A stretch of 5,111 nucleotides of DNA from Gemmatimonadaceae bacterium. Its GTDB lineage: Bacteria; Gemmatimonadota; Gemmatimonadetes; Gemmatimonadales; Gemmatimonadaceae. Both the position numbers and the translations under genes were made by a program. The notes below the pieces were generated by a model. It had not been told where the DNA came from. It did not search any database and saw nothing but the letters and a program-made list of their open reading frames with translations. Shown here in pieces: positions 1 to 5,111 of this stretch. Position 1 is the stretch's first letter; every line of letters starts with the position of its first letter. Location of the stretch: contig JACDHQ010000207.1 of assembly GCA_013820975.1 (NCBI GenBank), forward strand, positions 1 through 5,111. The letters run 5' to 3'.

Positions 1-1064
1 GGGTCGAGGATCGCGAGCATCCGACCCTCGAACTCACTCCGGCGGGCCATCGCGAGCGCGGCAAAGGCAGGCGCCGCGGCATCGTCGCGCCTCGCGTCGA
101 TGCGCCGGACCATGCCAAGCAGCTCATCCGCATAGAACGAGGGCCGCGTGCCATGGAACAGCACATAGTCGTCGCACGCGCGCTCGCGCTCGAGCCGCGA
201 CTGCTGGCCGGCATACCACACGAATGGATTGAACCAGAACACGGCCTCGGCCAGCTGCGCGACGGCCTGCGTCAGGGCGTCGAGCCGCTTCACATGCGCC
301 ATCTCGTGCAGCAGCACGAACTCGCGTCGCTCCGGCGGCCATGTGTCCGCCCCTTCGGGGAGCAGCACGACGGGATACACGATGCCCCACGTCACCGGCA
401 CACCGATCCTCTCGCCGCGCAACAGCGTCAGTGGGCGGTCGATGCCCATGCGCAGCGCCGTGCGCTGGGCGAGCGACAGCCACTGCCCATCGACCACGCG
501 TTCGCTGCTCCGCGCCAGCCTTGCCACCTGCGCGGTCCCATGGACATACCGCAGGAGCACCAGCAGGGCGCCAAGTGCCCACGCGAGCGTCAGCACGAGC
601 GACATCTCAACCCGAACGCCGACCGAACCGATCGAATACTTTCCGGCCTCGTCGGCGGCCCCCGCACCCCGACCCGCGCGAGCCGGCGGGGCCATTGATG
701 CCGGTTCGCTGGCCGCTCCAGGGAAGGGGCGAGCGGCGAGTTCCCCCGCGCTGGAAGGTGTATCGTCCGGAGCGGTCGCCGCTCCCCCACCAACGTCACC
801 ACCCGCGGGGCCCTGTGTGGCGACAGTGATGAGCGAGGCATCGACCGGACCGACCATCCATGACGGTGCCCGCAGCACCGGCACGTTCCACGCAGGCATC
901 ACCGGCGTCGCCAGGAGCAGCACGAACTGCGACACGAGCGCAATGCTCCATACGGCGTGCCGCGACGCCGCCGACCGGCGGCGCAGGATCGTACGATTGA
1001 TGACCAGCGCGGCGAGGATGACGGCCGCGCCCTTGAGTGTCGCACTGATGATGAATGCGAGCAT
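1..1064 (-). CDS. M56-family (BlaR1-like) membrane zinc metallopeptidase, C-terminus cut by window edge
   Basis: This is a predicted inner-membrane zinc protease of the Peptidase_M56/BlaR1 family, the likely sensor or effector partner of the adjacent BlaI-type repressor. 354 residues are visible with no stop, so the end lies outside the window. Seen: TM1 about residues 4-22; the family-typical RHAVW (35-39) leading into TM2 (about 38-56); a long Ala/Gly/Pro-rich loop (about 57-155); TM3 (about 156-174); VPVTWGIVYPVVLLP (222-236); the zinc motif HEMAH (253-257); WFNPFVW (277-283); and ERACDD (294-299), whose E294 is the expected third zinc ligand. MARRSEFEGRMLAILD near the visible end is typical of the end of the M56 domain. 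By analogy with BlaR1 the protease domain is cytoplasmic and the 57-155 loop periplasmic. The ATG at 1064 is chosen because it lies 2 bp after the blaI stop and has a GGAGGG ribosome site 9 nt upstream. No penicillin-binding sensor domain is visible, so a beta-lactam link should not be assumed. Confidence 0.93.
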   Translation of the reverse strand, partial: MLAFIISATLKGAAVILAALVINRTILRRRSAASRHAVWSIALVSQFVLLLATPVMPAWNVPVLRAPSWMVGPVDASLITVATQGPAGGDVGGGAATAPDDTPSSAGELAARPFPGAASEPASMAPPARAGRGAGAADEAGKYSIGSVGVRVEMSLVLTLAWALGALLVLLRYVHGTAQVARLARSSERVVDGQWLSLAQRTALRMGIDRPLTLLRGERIGVPVTWGIVYPVVLLPEGADTWPPERREFVLLHEMAHVKRLDALTQAVAQLAEAVFWFNPFVWYAGQQSRLERERACDDYVLFHGTRPSFYADELLGMVRRIDARRDDAAAPAFAALAMARRSEFEGRMLAILD

Positions 1065-1066
1065 CG

Positions 1067-1450
1067 TCAACGACCCTCCGCCCGTGCAGCTTCCACGAGC
1101 CGCGCCATGCGCTCGAGGGCATCCTTCGACAGGCCGGGACCGTCGGGATCGAGCAGCGCAGCCACCGCCTGTTCCCGGGAGCCCCCAAAGAAGGTGGTCA
1201 CGAGATGCGACAGGGCACTCGTGCGCGCCTGGTCACGCGACACCGTCGGCCTGAAGACGTAGGCGCGACCTTCCTCCGTATGCATGGCCATCCCCTTTTC
1301 CTCGAGCGTCCGCAACAGCGCGCGAACTGCCGAATAGCCGGGCGCGTCCTCAATCCCCGCCTGCACCTCGGCAGCCGTTGCGTGGCCACGCTGGTAGAGG
1401 AAGTCCATGATCTGCCGCTCACGGCGGCTGAGCACGCGAAAGTCGGGCAT
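1067..1450 (-). CDS. BlaI/MecI/CopY-family transcriptional repressor
   Basis: A 127-residue winged-helix DNA-binding protein, the usual length for the BlaI/MecI (Penicillinase_R) family. Seen: an N-terminal helix LSRRERQIMDFLYQRG (7-22); the HTH region ATAAEV (24-29) followed by YSAVRALLRTLEEKG (39-53), which matches the family's YSTVRTLLRRLEEKG pattern; the wing EEGRAYVFRP (59-68); and a C-terminal dimerisation region with TTFFGGSREQAVAALL (85-100). Members bind palindromic operators as dimers and are inactivated by cleavage after the partner M56 protease is triggered. The sequence runs open upstream of 1450, but that ATG is chosen because it places the conserved N-terminus correctly and I see no ATG, GTG or TTG in the stretch just before it. 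No good Shine-Dalgarno precedes it. The gene sits 2 bp before the M56 gene (stop TGA, CG, then ATG), so the pair is co-transcribed and probably translationally coupled. The target genes are unknown. Confidence 0.93.
   Translation of the reverse strand: MPDFRVLSRRERQIMDFLYQRGHATAAEVQAGIEDAPGYSAVRALLRTLEEKGMAMHTEEGRAYVFRPTVSRDQARTSALSHLVTTFFGGSREQAVAALLDPDGPGLSKDALERMARLVEAARAEGR
1074..1079 (-). promoter_or_regulatory. Shine-Dalgarno site of the M56 gene
   Basis: GGAGGG on the minus strand, 9 nt before the ATG at 1064 and inside the 3' end of the blaI-like gene. It supports the chosen M56 start. It is the only clear Shine-Dalgarno sequence in front of any gene in this window. Confidence 0.65.
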
Positions 1451-1505
1451 CGAGCTAGGAGCAGGAGGGATGTTGAATGCCTCGCCGGGCAGGCCCCCGG
1501 TCGAT

Positions 1506-1523
1506 GTGCTAGGAAAGTAGCAC
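1506..1523. promoter_or_regulatory. Candidate BlaI-type operator: inverted repeat GTGCTA-6-TAGCAC
   Basis: GTGCTAGGAAAGTAGCAC is a perfect 6-bp inverted repeat with a 6-bp spacer, 56 bp upstream of the blaI-like ATG on the minus strand. BlaI-family repressors commonly bind dyads in their own promoters, so autoregulation is the natural reading. The half-sites do not match the classical TACTACA/TGTAGTA beta-lactamase operator, so the assignment rests on position and symmetry only. It overlaps a possible minus-strand -10 element. Confidence 0.4.
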
Positions 1524-1541
1524 TCACGCTGAGTCGGGCAA
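1514..1541 (-). promoter_or_regulatory. Possible sigma70-like promoter for the blaI-M56 pair
   Basis: On the minus strand TTGCCC (1541-1536) is followed after 16 nt by TACTTT (1519-1514). The match to TTGACA/TATAAT is partial (4/6 and 3/6). What favours it is that the -10 lies inside the inverted repeat at 1506-1523, where a bound repressor would block polymerase. It would leave a leader of roughly 55 nt before the ATG at 1450. This is a weak motif call. Confidence 0.2.
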
Positions 1542-1648
1542 TAGTCGAATGTGTAAGGGTCTCGCCAGGCCAACGGACGCGCTGGGAAGGAGCATCGCCC
1601 GCCGTGACGCAAGTGCAAGAGATTGCAGCAGTTAGCCACTCGATTCAT

Positions 1649-1654
1649 TACCAT
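1649..1654 (+). promoter_or_regulatory. Possible -10 element of a leaderless hemD transcript
   Basis: TACCAT fits the TANNNT -10 pattern and ends 7 nt before the A of the hemD ATG (1662). Transcription would therefore start at or next to the start codon. The 30 nt before the ATG hold no Shine-Dalgarno-like purine run, which agrees with a leaderless mRNA. No convincing -35 lies at the usual distance. TTGCAG (1623-1628) is 20 nt from this element and 17 nt from the alternative CATTAC (1646-1651). Motif evidence alone; low confidence. Confidence 0.22.
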
Positions 1655-1661
1655 TATCTGC

Positions 1662-2489
1662 ATGGCCGACTCGTCCGACAGCAGCGCCCCCGGCGCCGAG
1701 GGAAGACTGCCCCTGCACGGGCGGCGCGTCATCGTCACCCGTCCGGGAGTGCGTGGTGAGCAACTCGCGGCGTCGCTCGAGCGGCTCGGGGCCGATGCGC
1801 TCCTCGTACCGCTGACGCGCATCGAGCCGGTCGATCAGCAGGGGCTCGCGTGGCGACTGGCCGCGCGCGAATTCGACTGGGTGCTCTTCACCAGCGCCAA
1901 CGGGGTGCAGGCGGCAGCCGACGCGGCACGGATCGCCAATCCGGCCGGGCTCGCGCCCGTCCTCGGCCGGATGCAGGTTGCTGCCGTCGGCAGGGCCACG
2001 GCCGAAGCGCTGCACGACCAAGGGGTAGGACCGGTGGTCGTCCCCGGCCGGTTCGACGCCGAGGCGCTGCTCGACACCCTCGCAGCGCGGGACGACGTGC
2101 GCGGGCGACGTGTCCTTCACCCCGTTGCCGCAGGTGCGAGCGAAGTGCTCGGCGCCGGTCTCGCGTCACTGGGTGCACATGTGGAAACCGTGATTTCGTA
2201 TGCCTCGGTGCCAGATGCTGCCGGCGCCGCCGCACTGCGCGCGATGCTCGGCGGCAGGCAGCGTGTCGATCTCGTCACGTTCCTCGCGCCGTCGGCGGTC
2301 GACGCCTATGCGGGGGCGACAGGCGCGCCGCCGATGCAGGAGATTCCTGCCGCCTCGATCGGCCCCGTCACGACGGCCGCCCTTGCCGCCCGGGGCATTC
2401 CCGTTGCCGTCGAGGCGGCGGAAGCGACGGCCGACCGCCTCGTCGATGCGATCGCCGAGTACTTCGCCCTGCTACATTCGGAGCCATGA
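1662..2489 (+). CDS. hemD: Uroporphyrinogen-III synthase
   Basis: This 275-residue cytosolic enzyme closes linear hydroxymethylbilane into uroporphyrinogen III with inversion of ring D, the branch point to heme, siroheme and cobalamin. HemD sequences are poorly conserved, so the call rests on the bilobed pattern plus context. Seen: the N-terminal RRVIVTRPG (21-29); VLFTSANGV (74-82) in the first lobe; RRVLHPVAAG (149-158), where the second lobe picks up; VDLVTFLAPSAV (202-213), matching the usual FTSPSAV; and IPAASIGPVTTAAL (229-241), matching the IGPxTA motif. The ATG at 1662 gives about 20 extra residues before the VTRPG strand compared with E. coli. An in-frame TTG at 1623 would add 13 more residues and looks less likely. 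Its stop overlaps the hemC start by ATGA (2486-2489), so the two are probably translationally coupled. It is the first gene of the operon, and no clear Shine-Dalgarno precedes it. Confidence 0.93.
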   Translation: MADSSDSSAPGAEGRLPLHGRRVIVTRPGVRGEQLAASLERLGADALLVPLTRIEPVDQQGLAWRLAAREFDWVLFTSANGVQAAADAARIANPAGLAPVLGRMQVAAVGRATAEALHDQGVGPVVVPGRFDAEALLDTLAARDDVRGRRVLHPVAAGASEVLGAGLASLGAHVETVISYASVPDAAGAAALRAMLGGRQRVDLVTFLAPSAVDAYAGATGAPPMQEIPAASIGPVTTAALAARGIPVAVEAAEATADRLVDAIAEYFALLHSEP

Positions 2490-3466
2490 CACGCGTCGCG
2501 CGCGATCCCGATGGCCCGGTGATCATCGCCACCCGCTCGAGCGAGCTCGCCCTCCGTCAGGCCCGTGAGGTGGCGGCCGCACTCGCGGCGCGTGGGATCG
2601 AATCGGAGCTCGAGACCTATCGGACGGTCGGGGACAAGCGGCTCGACGAGCCGCTGAGTGAAATCGGCGCCAAGGGGCTCTTCACGGCGGAGCTCGAGCA
2701 CGACCTCGCGCGCGGCCGCGTGGACTGCGCCGTGCATTCGCTGAAGGACCTGCCGACAGATTCGCCGGCGGGACTGGTGGTCGCAGCGGTGCTCAAGCGC
2801 GAGGATCCGCGCGATGCGCTCGTGTTCGGACCCCAGGTCGTGAGCGGCACCGGGCTCGATGCGCTTCCGCGCGGTTCGCGTGTCGGCACCTCCAGCCTGC
2901 GGCGACGCGCCCAGTTGCTCGCGTTGCGCCCCGACCTCGACGTCGCAGAACTGCGCGGCAACGTCGGCACGCGGCTGAAGAAGGTGGATGGCGGCCAGGT
3001 TCATGCCGCGATCCTCGCCGCCGCGGGGCTGCATCGGCTGGACGCGCGGCAGCACGTCGGCGCGTATCTCGAGCCGCCGGAGTGGCTCCCCGCTGCCGGC
3101 CAGGGCGCGATCGCCATCCAGATCCGCAGCGACGACGAGCGGATGTTGGCGTTCGCCCGCGATGTGAACGATGCCGACACCTGGAGTGCGGTCCGCGCCG
3201 AGCGCGCGTTCCTCGCTGCGCTCGACGGTGGATGCCAGGTGCCGATCGGCGCGCTTGCGCGCATGCACGACGGCGCCATGCACCTCTGGGGGATGATCGC
3301 CGACGTCCGCGGCACGCGCGTCATCCGCGGCGACCTCGTGGTTGACGCGACCGCACCGGAGGAATCGGGGCAACGGCTCGCGGGCGAGCTGCGCGGGCGT
3401 GGCGCGGGGGAAATCCTCGCGGGACTGCGTGAGGTGAAGAAGATCCCGAGTCCCCAGCCCGAGTGA
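2486..3466 (+). CDS. hemC: Porphobilinogen deaminase (hydroxymethylbilane synthase)
   Basis: This 326-residue cytosolic enzyme joins four porphobilinogen units head to tail into hydroxymethylbilane, using a covalently bound dipyrromethane cofactor. Seen: IIATRSSELALRQA (13-26) at the N-terminus; FTAELEHDL in the first domain; the catalytic stretch DCAVHSLKDLPT (80-91), whose D88 corresponds to E. coli D84; the Arg-rich VGTSSLRRR (133-141) and ELRGNVGTRL (155-164), which bind substrate carboxylates; LPAAGQGAIAIQIR; and LDGGCQVPIGA with C250, the cofactor-attachment cysteine (E. coli C242). The length is close to the usual 310-320. The ATG at 2486 overlaps the hemD stop by 4 bp and puts the N-terminus just before the conserved IIATR strand. 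The frame is also open further upstream, through hemD, but that part is an out-of-frame shadow. GGAG at 2480-2483 is too close to the ATG to act as a normal ribosome site, so coupling to hemD translation is likely. Confidence 0.98.
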   Translation: MTRVARDPDGPVIIATRSSELALRQAREVAAALAARGIESELETYRTVGDKRLDEPLSEIGAKGLFTAELEHDLARGRVDCAVHSLKDLPTDSPAGLVVAAVLKREDPRDALVFGPQVVSGTGLDALPRGSRVGTSSLRRRAQLLALRPDLDVAELRGNVGTRLKKVDGGQVHAAILAAAGLHRLDARQHVGAYLEPPEWLPAAGQGAIAIQIRSDDERMLAFARDVNDADTWSAVRAERAFLAALDGGCQVPIGALARMHDGAMHLWGMIADVRGTRVIRGDLVVDATAPEESGQRLAGELRGRGAGEILAGLREVKKIPSPQPE

Positions 3467-3468
3467 CG

Positions 3469-4449
3469 ATGTCAGGCTATCCCGAGTATCGCCCGCGCCG
3501 CCTGCGGCGCACGGAGGCGCTGCGGCGCCTCGTGCGCGAGACCCACCTGCACCCGTCGCAGCTCGTGCTGCCGCTGTTCGTGCGCTCGGGCACGGGCGTT
3601 CGGAAGCCGATCGGCTCGATGCCCGGGTCCTGCCAGACGTCCGTCGACGAGATGCTGGCGGACGCGCGCGCCGCGCATGCCGCCGGCGTGGGCGGGGTGC
3701 TCCTGTTCGGGATCCCCGATCGCAAGGACGCAACGGGATCGTCGGCCTGGGACGACGAGGGGCCGGTCCAGCAGGCGGTGCGTGCGCTCAAGCAGCGGCT
3801 GCCCGAGCTGGCCGTGATCACCGACGTCTGCATGTGCGAGTACACCGACCACGGCCACTGTGGCATCCTGACACCGGACGGCGACGTGGACAACGACGCG
3901 ACGCTCGAGCTCCTGGTGAAGGAGTCACTCTCGCACGCGCGCGCGGGCGCCGACCTCGTGGCGCCGAGCGACATGATGGATGGCCGCGTCGGTGCGATCC
4001 GTCGCGCGCTCGACCACGCGGGCTTCACCAACACGCCGATCATGAGCTACGCGGCCAAGTTCGCAAGCGGGTTGTATGGCCCCTTCCGCGAGGCGGCCGA
4101 GTCCACGCCGCAGCACGGCGACCGGCGGAGCTATCAGATGGACCCCGCCAACACCGACGAGGCGATGCGCGAGGTACGGCTCGACATCGCCGAGGGGGCC
4201 GACATCGTGATGGTGAAGCCGGCGGGCGCATACCTCGACGTGATCGCGCGGGTGAAGGCAGAGACCGCGTATCCGGTCGCGGCGTACCAGGTGAGCGGCG
4301 AGTTCGCGATGATCCGTGCTGCCGCCGAGCGCGGCTGGATCGACGGCGAGCGCGTGATGCTCGAGTCGCTGCTCGCGATCCGGCGCGCCGGCGCCGACAT
4401 CATCATCACCTACTTCGCCACCGAAGCCGCACGTATGTTGAAGCCATGA
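3469..4449 (+). CDS. hemB: Porphobilinogen synthase (delta-aminolevulinic acid dehydratase)
   Basis: This 326-residue enzyme condenses two 5-aminolevulinate molecules into porphobilinogen, the substrate of HemC. Members are usually octamers. Seen: the N-terminal arm RPRRLRRTEALRRLVRET; LVLPLFVRSG; the zinc-type cysteine triad C121, C123 and C131 in DVCMCEYTDHGHCG; APSDMMDGRV; the Schiff-base lysines K197 in MSYAAKFASGLYGPFR and K250 in IVMVKPAG; and YQVSGEFAMI. The three cysteines place it with the zinc-dependent forms rather than the magnesium-only forms that carry Asp/Ala there. Two starts are possible: the ATG at 3469, 2 bp after the hemC stop, or a GTG at 3463 that overlaps that stop as GTGA and adds Met-Thr. 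ATG is preferred as the commoner codon. No clear Shine-Dalgarno is seen. Two GC-rich inverted repeats lie within the first 21 codons. Confidence 0.98.
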   Translation: MSGYPEYRPRRLRRTEALRRLVRETHLHPSQLVLPLFVRSGTGVRKPIGSMPGSCQTSVDEMLADARAAHAAGVGGVLLFGIPDRKDATGSSAWDDEGPVQQAVRALKQRLPELAVITDVCMCEYTDHGHCGILTPDGDVDNDATLELLVKESLSHARAGADLVAPSDMMDGRVGAIRRALDHAGFTNTPIMSYAAKFASGLYGPFREAAESTPQHGDRRSYQMDPANTDEAMREVRLDIAEGADIVMVKPAGAYLDVIARVKAETAYPVAAYQVSGEFAMIRAAAERGWIDGERVMLESLLAIRRAGADIIITYFATEAARMLKP

Positions 4450-4988
4450 TCAACCTCTGGCGCGACCTTCCCCCCGGCCCCAACCCGCCGGAGCAGTGCA
4501 CGGCGATCGTGGAGATCCCCCAGGGGAGCCGCAACAAGTACGAGCTCGACAAGACCACGGGGCTGATGAAGCTCGACCGTGTGCTCTATTCGGCAGTGCA
4601 CTATCCCGGGGACTACGGCTTCGTGCCGCGCACGCTGCACGAGGACAACGATCCGCTCGACGTCCTGCTGCTCGTGAAGGAGGAGACGTTCTCGGGATGC
4701 ATGGTGGACTTCCGGCCGATCGGCGTGCTGAAGCTGCTCGACCGCGGCGAGCCGGACGACAAGATCCTCGGCGTGCCGATCAACGACCCCTACTACAACG
4801 AGATCTTCGACATCGCCGATATCCCCAGGCACCAGCTGCGCGAGATCGAGCACTTCTTCCTCACCTACAAGGACCTCGAGGGGAAGCGGATGGAGAACCT
4901 CGGATGGGGCCAGAGCGTCGAGGCGATGCGGATCACGAACGAGTCGGTGCAGCGTTACGACGCAGCGTACCTGTCGGTCGGACCCTGA
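4446..4988 (+). CDS. ppa: Inorganic pyrophosphatase, family I (soluble)
   Basis: This 180-residue cytosolic enzyme hydrolyses pyrophosphate to two phosphates with magnesium, pulling biosynthetic reactions forward. All the active-site residues I can align to the E. coli enzyme are present: E23, K31, E33, R45, Y53, Y57, the signature DNDPLDV (67-73) with D67, D69 and D72, then D99, D104, K106, Y141 and K142. The length is normal for bacterial family I. The ATG overlaps the hemB stop by ATGA (4446-4449), which makes it the last visible gene of the hem operon and probably translationally coupled. No Shine-Dalgarno is obvious. The placement of ppa directly after hemB is notable because none of HemB, HemC or HemD releases pyrophosphate. 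It may simply share housekeeping expression. No typical hairpin-plus-T terminator follows; the 43-bp repeat array starts 24 bp downstream. Confidence 0.98.
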   Translation: MINLWRDLPPGPNPPEQCTAIVEIPQGSRNKYELDKTTGLMKLDRVLYSAVHYPGDYGFVPRTLHEDNDPLDVLLLVKEETFSGCMVDFRPIGVLKLLDRGEPDDKILGVPINDPYYNEIFDIADIPRHQLREIEHFFLTYKDLEGKRMENLGWGQSVEAMRITNESVQRYDAAYLSVGP

Positions 4989-5012
4989 ACTGCTGAGCTG
5001 TCTCGGTGGCGG

Positions 5013-5111
5013 GATGGTTCATCGCGGGATCGAAAGTTCGACAGGATCTTGGGGGGATGGTCCATCGCGGGATCGAAACTTCGACAGGATCTTTGGGGGA
5101 TGGTCCATCGC
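5013..5111. repeat. 43-bp tandem repeat array (two full copies and a partial third), cut by window edge
   Basis: Copies start with ATGG at 5014, 5057 and 5100, an exact 43-bp period. The first two copies differ at only 3 of 43 positions: T/C at unit position 6, G/C at 23 and G/T at 38. The third copy matches the second over the 12 bases seen. Each copy holds two short palindromes: an odd one, GATGGTCCATC (5056-5066 and 5099-5109; one mismatch in copy 1 at 5013-5023), and TCGAA-2-TTCGA (5030-5041 and 5073-5084). Between copies lies a G5-G6 run. The period is not a multiple of three, so this is not a coding repeat. There are no variable spacers, so it is not a CRISPR array. It begins 24 bp after the ppa stop, and its full length is unknown. 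Confidence 0.9.

Noticed and set aside
229..1254. A 341-codon open frame on the plus strand
   Set aside because: It is antisense to the M56 gene and the end of the blaI-like gene. The sequence is Ser/Ala/Pro-rich without motifs, whereas the minus strand has HEMAH, ERACD and the other M56 motifs.
1468..1518. A short plus-strand frame after AGGAGGG (ATG within the blaI upstream region)
   Set aside because: The purine run abuts the ATG with no spacer, the frame is under 20 codons, and it sits in the divergent promoter region. Probably chance.
1451..1822. N-terminal extension of the blaI-like protein in the same frame
   Set aside because: It would add over 100 residues with no family match and run into hemD on the other strand. 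The family's N-terminus fits the ATG at 1450.
1850..2485. Upstream extension of the hemC frame through hemD (an open frame of 538 codons in all)
   Set aside because: The part before 2486 is Arg-rich and overlaps conserved hemD coding in another frame. HemC homology begins right after the ATG at 2486.
2306..3733. A 475-codon open frame on the minus strand opposite hemD, hemC and the start of hemB
   Set aside because: Its translation is Arg/Ala-rich low complexity with no family motif. The plus strand encodes clear HemD, HemC and HemB with catalytic residues. Long antisense frames are common at high GC.
3834..4445. Upstream extension of the ppa frame through hemB
   Set aside because: Arg-rich shadow translation. 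The PPase fold starts at the ATG at 4446, and hemB in the other frame keeps both catalytic lysines and the cysteine triad.
4410..4853. A 147-codon minus-strand frame opposite ppa
   Set aside because: It mirrors the codon pattern of ppa and shows no motif or ribosome site of its own.
4989..5012. Rho-independent terminator after ppa
   Set aside because: No GC-rich hairpin followed by a T run is visible between the stop and the repeat.
5013..5111. CRISPR array
   Set aside because: The period is made of near-identical sequence throughout, with no variable spacers and no cas genes nearby.

Overview
The window is GC-rich bacterial chromosomal DNA holding two divergent gene groups and the start of a tandem repeat. 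The best taxonomic guess is Gemmatimonadota, or another high-GC phylum rich in BlaI/M56 pairs such as Acidobacteriota. This rests only on the BlaI-M56 pair, the base composition and the look of the proteins, so it is a moderate-to-weak inference.

Left third, minus strand: a BlaI/MecI-family winged-helix repressor (1067-1450) is followed 2 bp later by an M56-family (BlaR1-like) membrane zinc protease (1-1064), whose C-terminus runs off the left edge. Together they form a repressor/protease signalling pair. In the studied members, the membrane protease responds to an envelope signal and the repressor is then inactivated by cleavage. No beta-lactamase or other obvious target gene lies in the window, so the signal and the regulon are unknown.

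Intergenic 1451-1661: a divergent promoter region of 211 bp. Its clearest structure is a perfect 6+6 bp inverted repeat (1506-1523) upstream of blaI, a candidate autoregulatory operator. The start of hemD lacks a Shine-Dalgarno sequence and has a TANNNT element at the distance expected for a leaderless transcript.

Right two thirds, plus strand: a tight operon hemD-hemC-hemB-ppa (1662-4988). It encodes uroporphyrinogen-III synthase, porphobilinogen deaminase, porphobilinogen synthase and family I inorganic pyrophosphatase. HemB condenses two 5-aminolevulinate molecules to porphobilinogen, HemC links four of these into hydroxymethylbilane, and HemD closes the ring to uroporphyrinogen III. These are the shared early steps of heme, siroheme, cobalamin and chlorophyll synthesis. 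Two junctions are ATGA overlaps and the third is a 2-bp gap (or a GTGA overlap), which points to translational coupling. All key catalytic residues I checked are present.

Right edge: 24 bp after the ppa stop a 43-bp tandem repeat begins, with two near-identical full copies and a third cut by the window end. Each copy carries two short palindromes. I do not recognise this repeat family. It is the least explained element in the window. I see no clearly new multi-gene system; the genes are well-known families.
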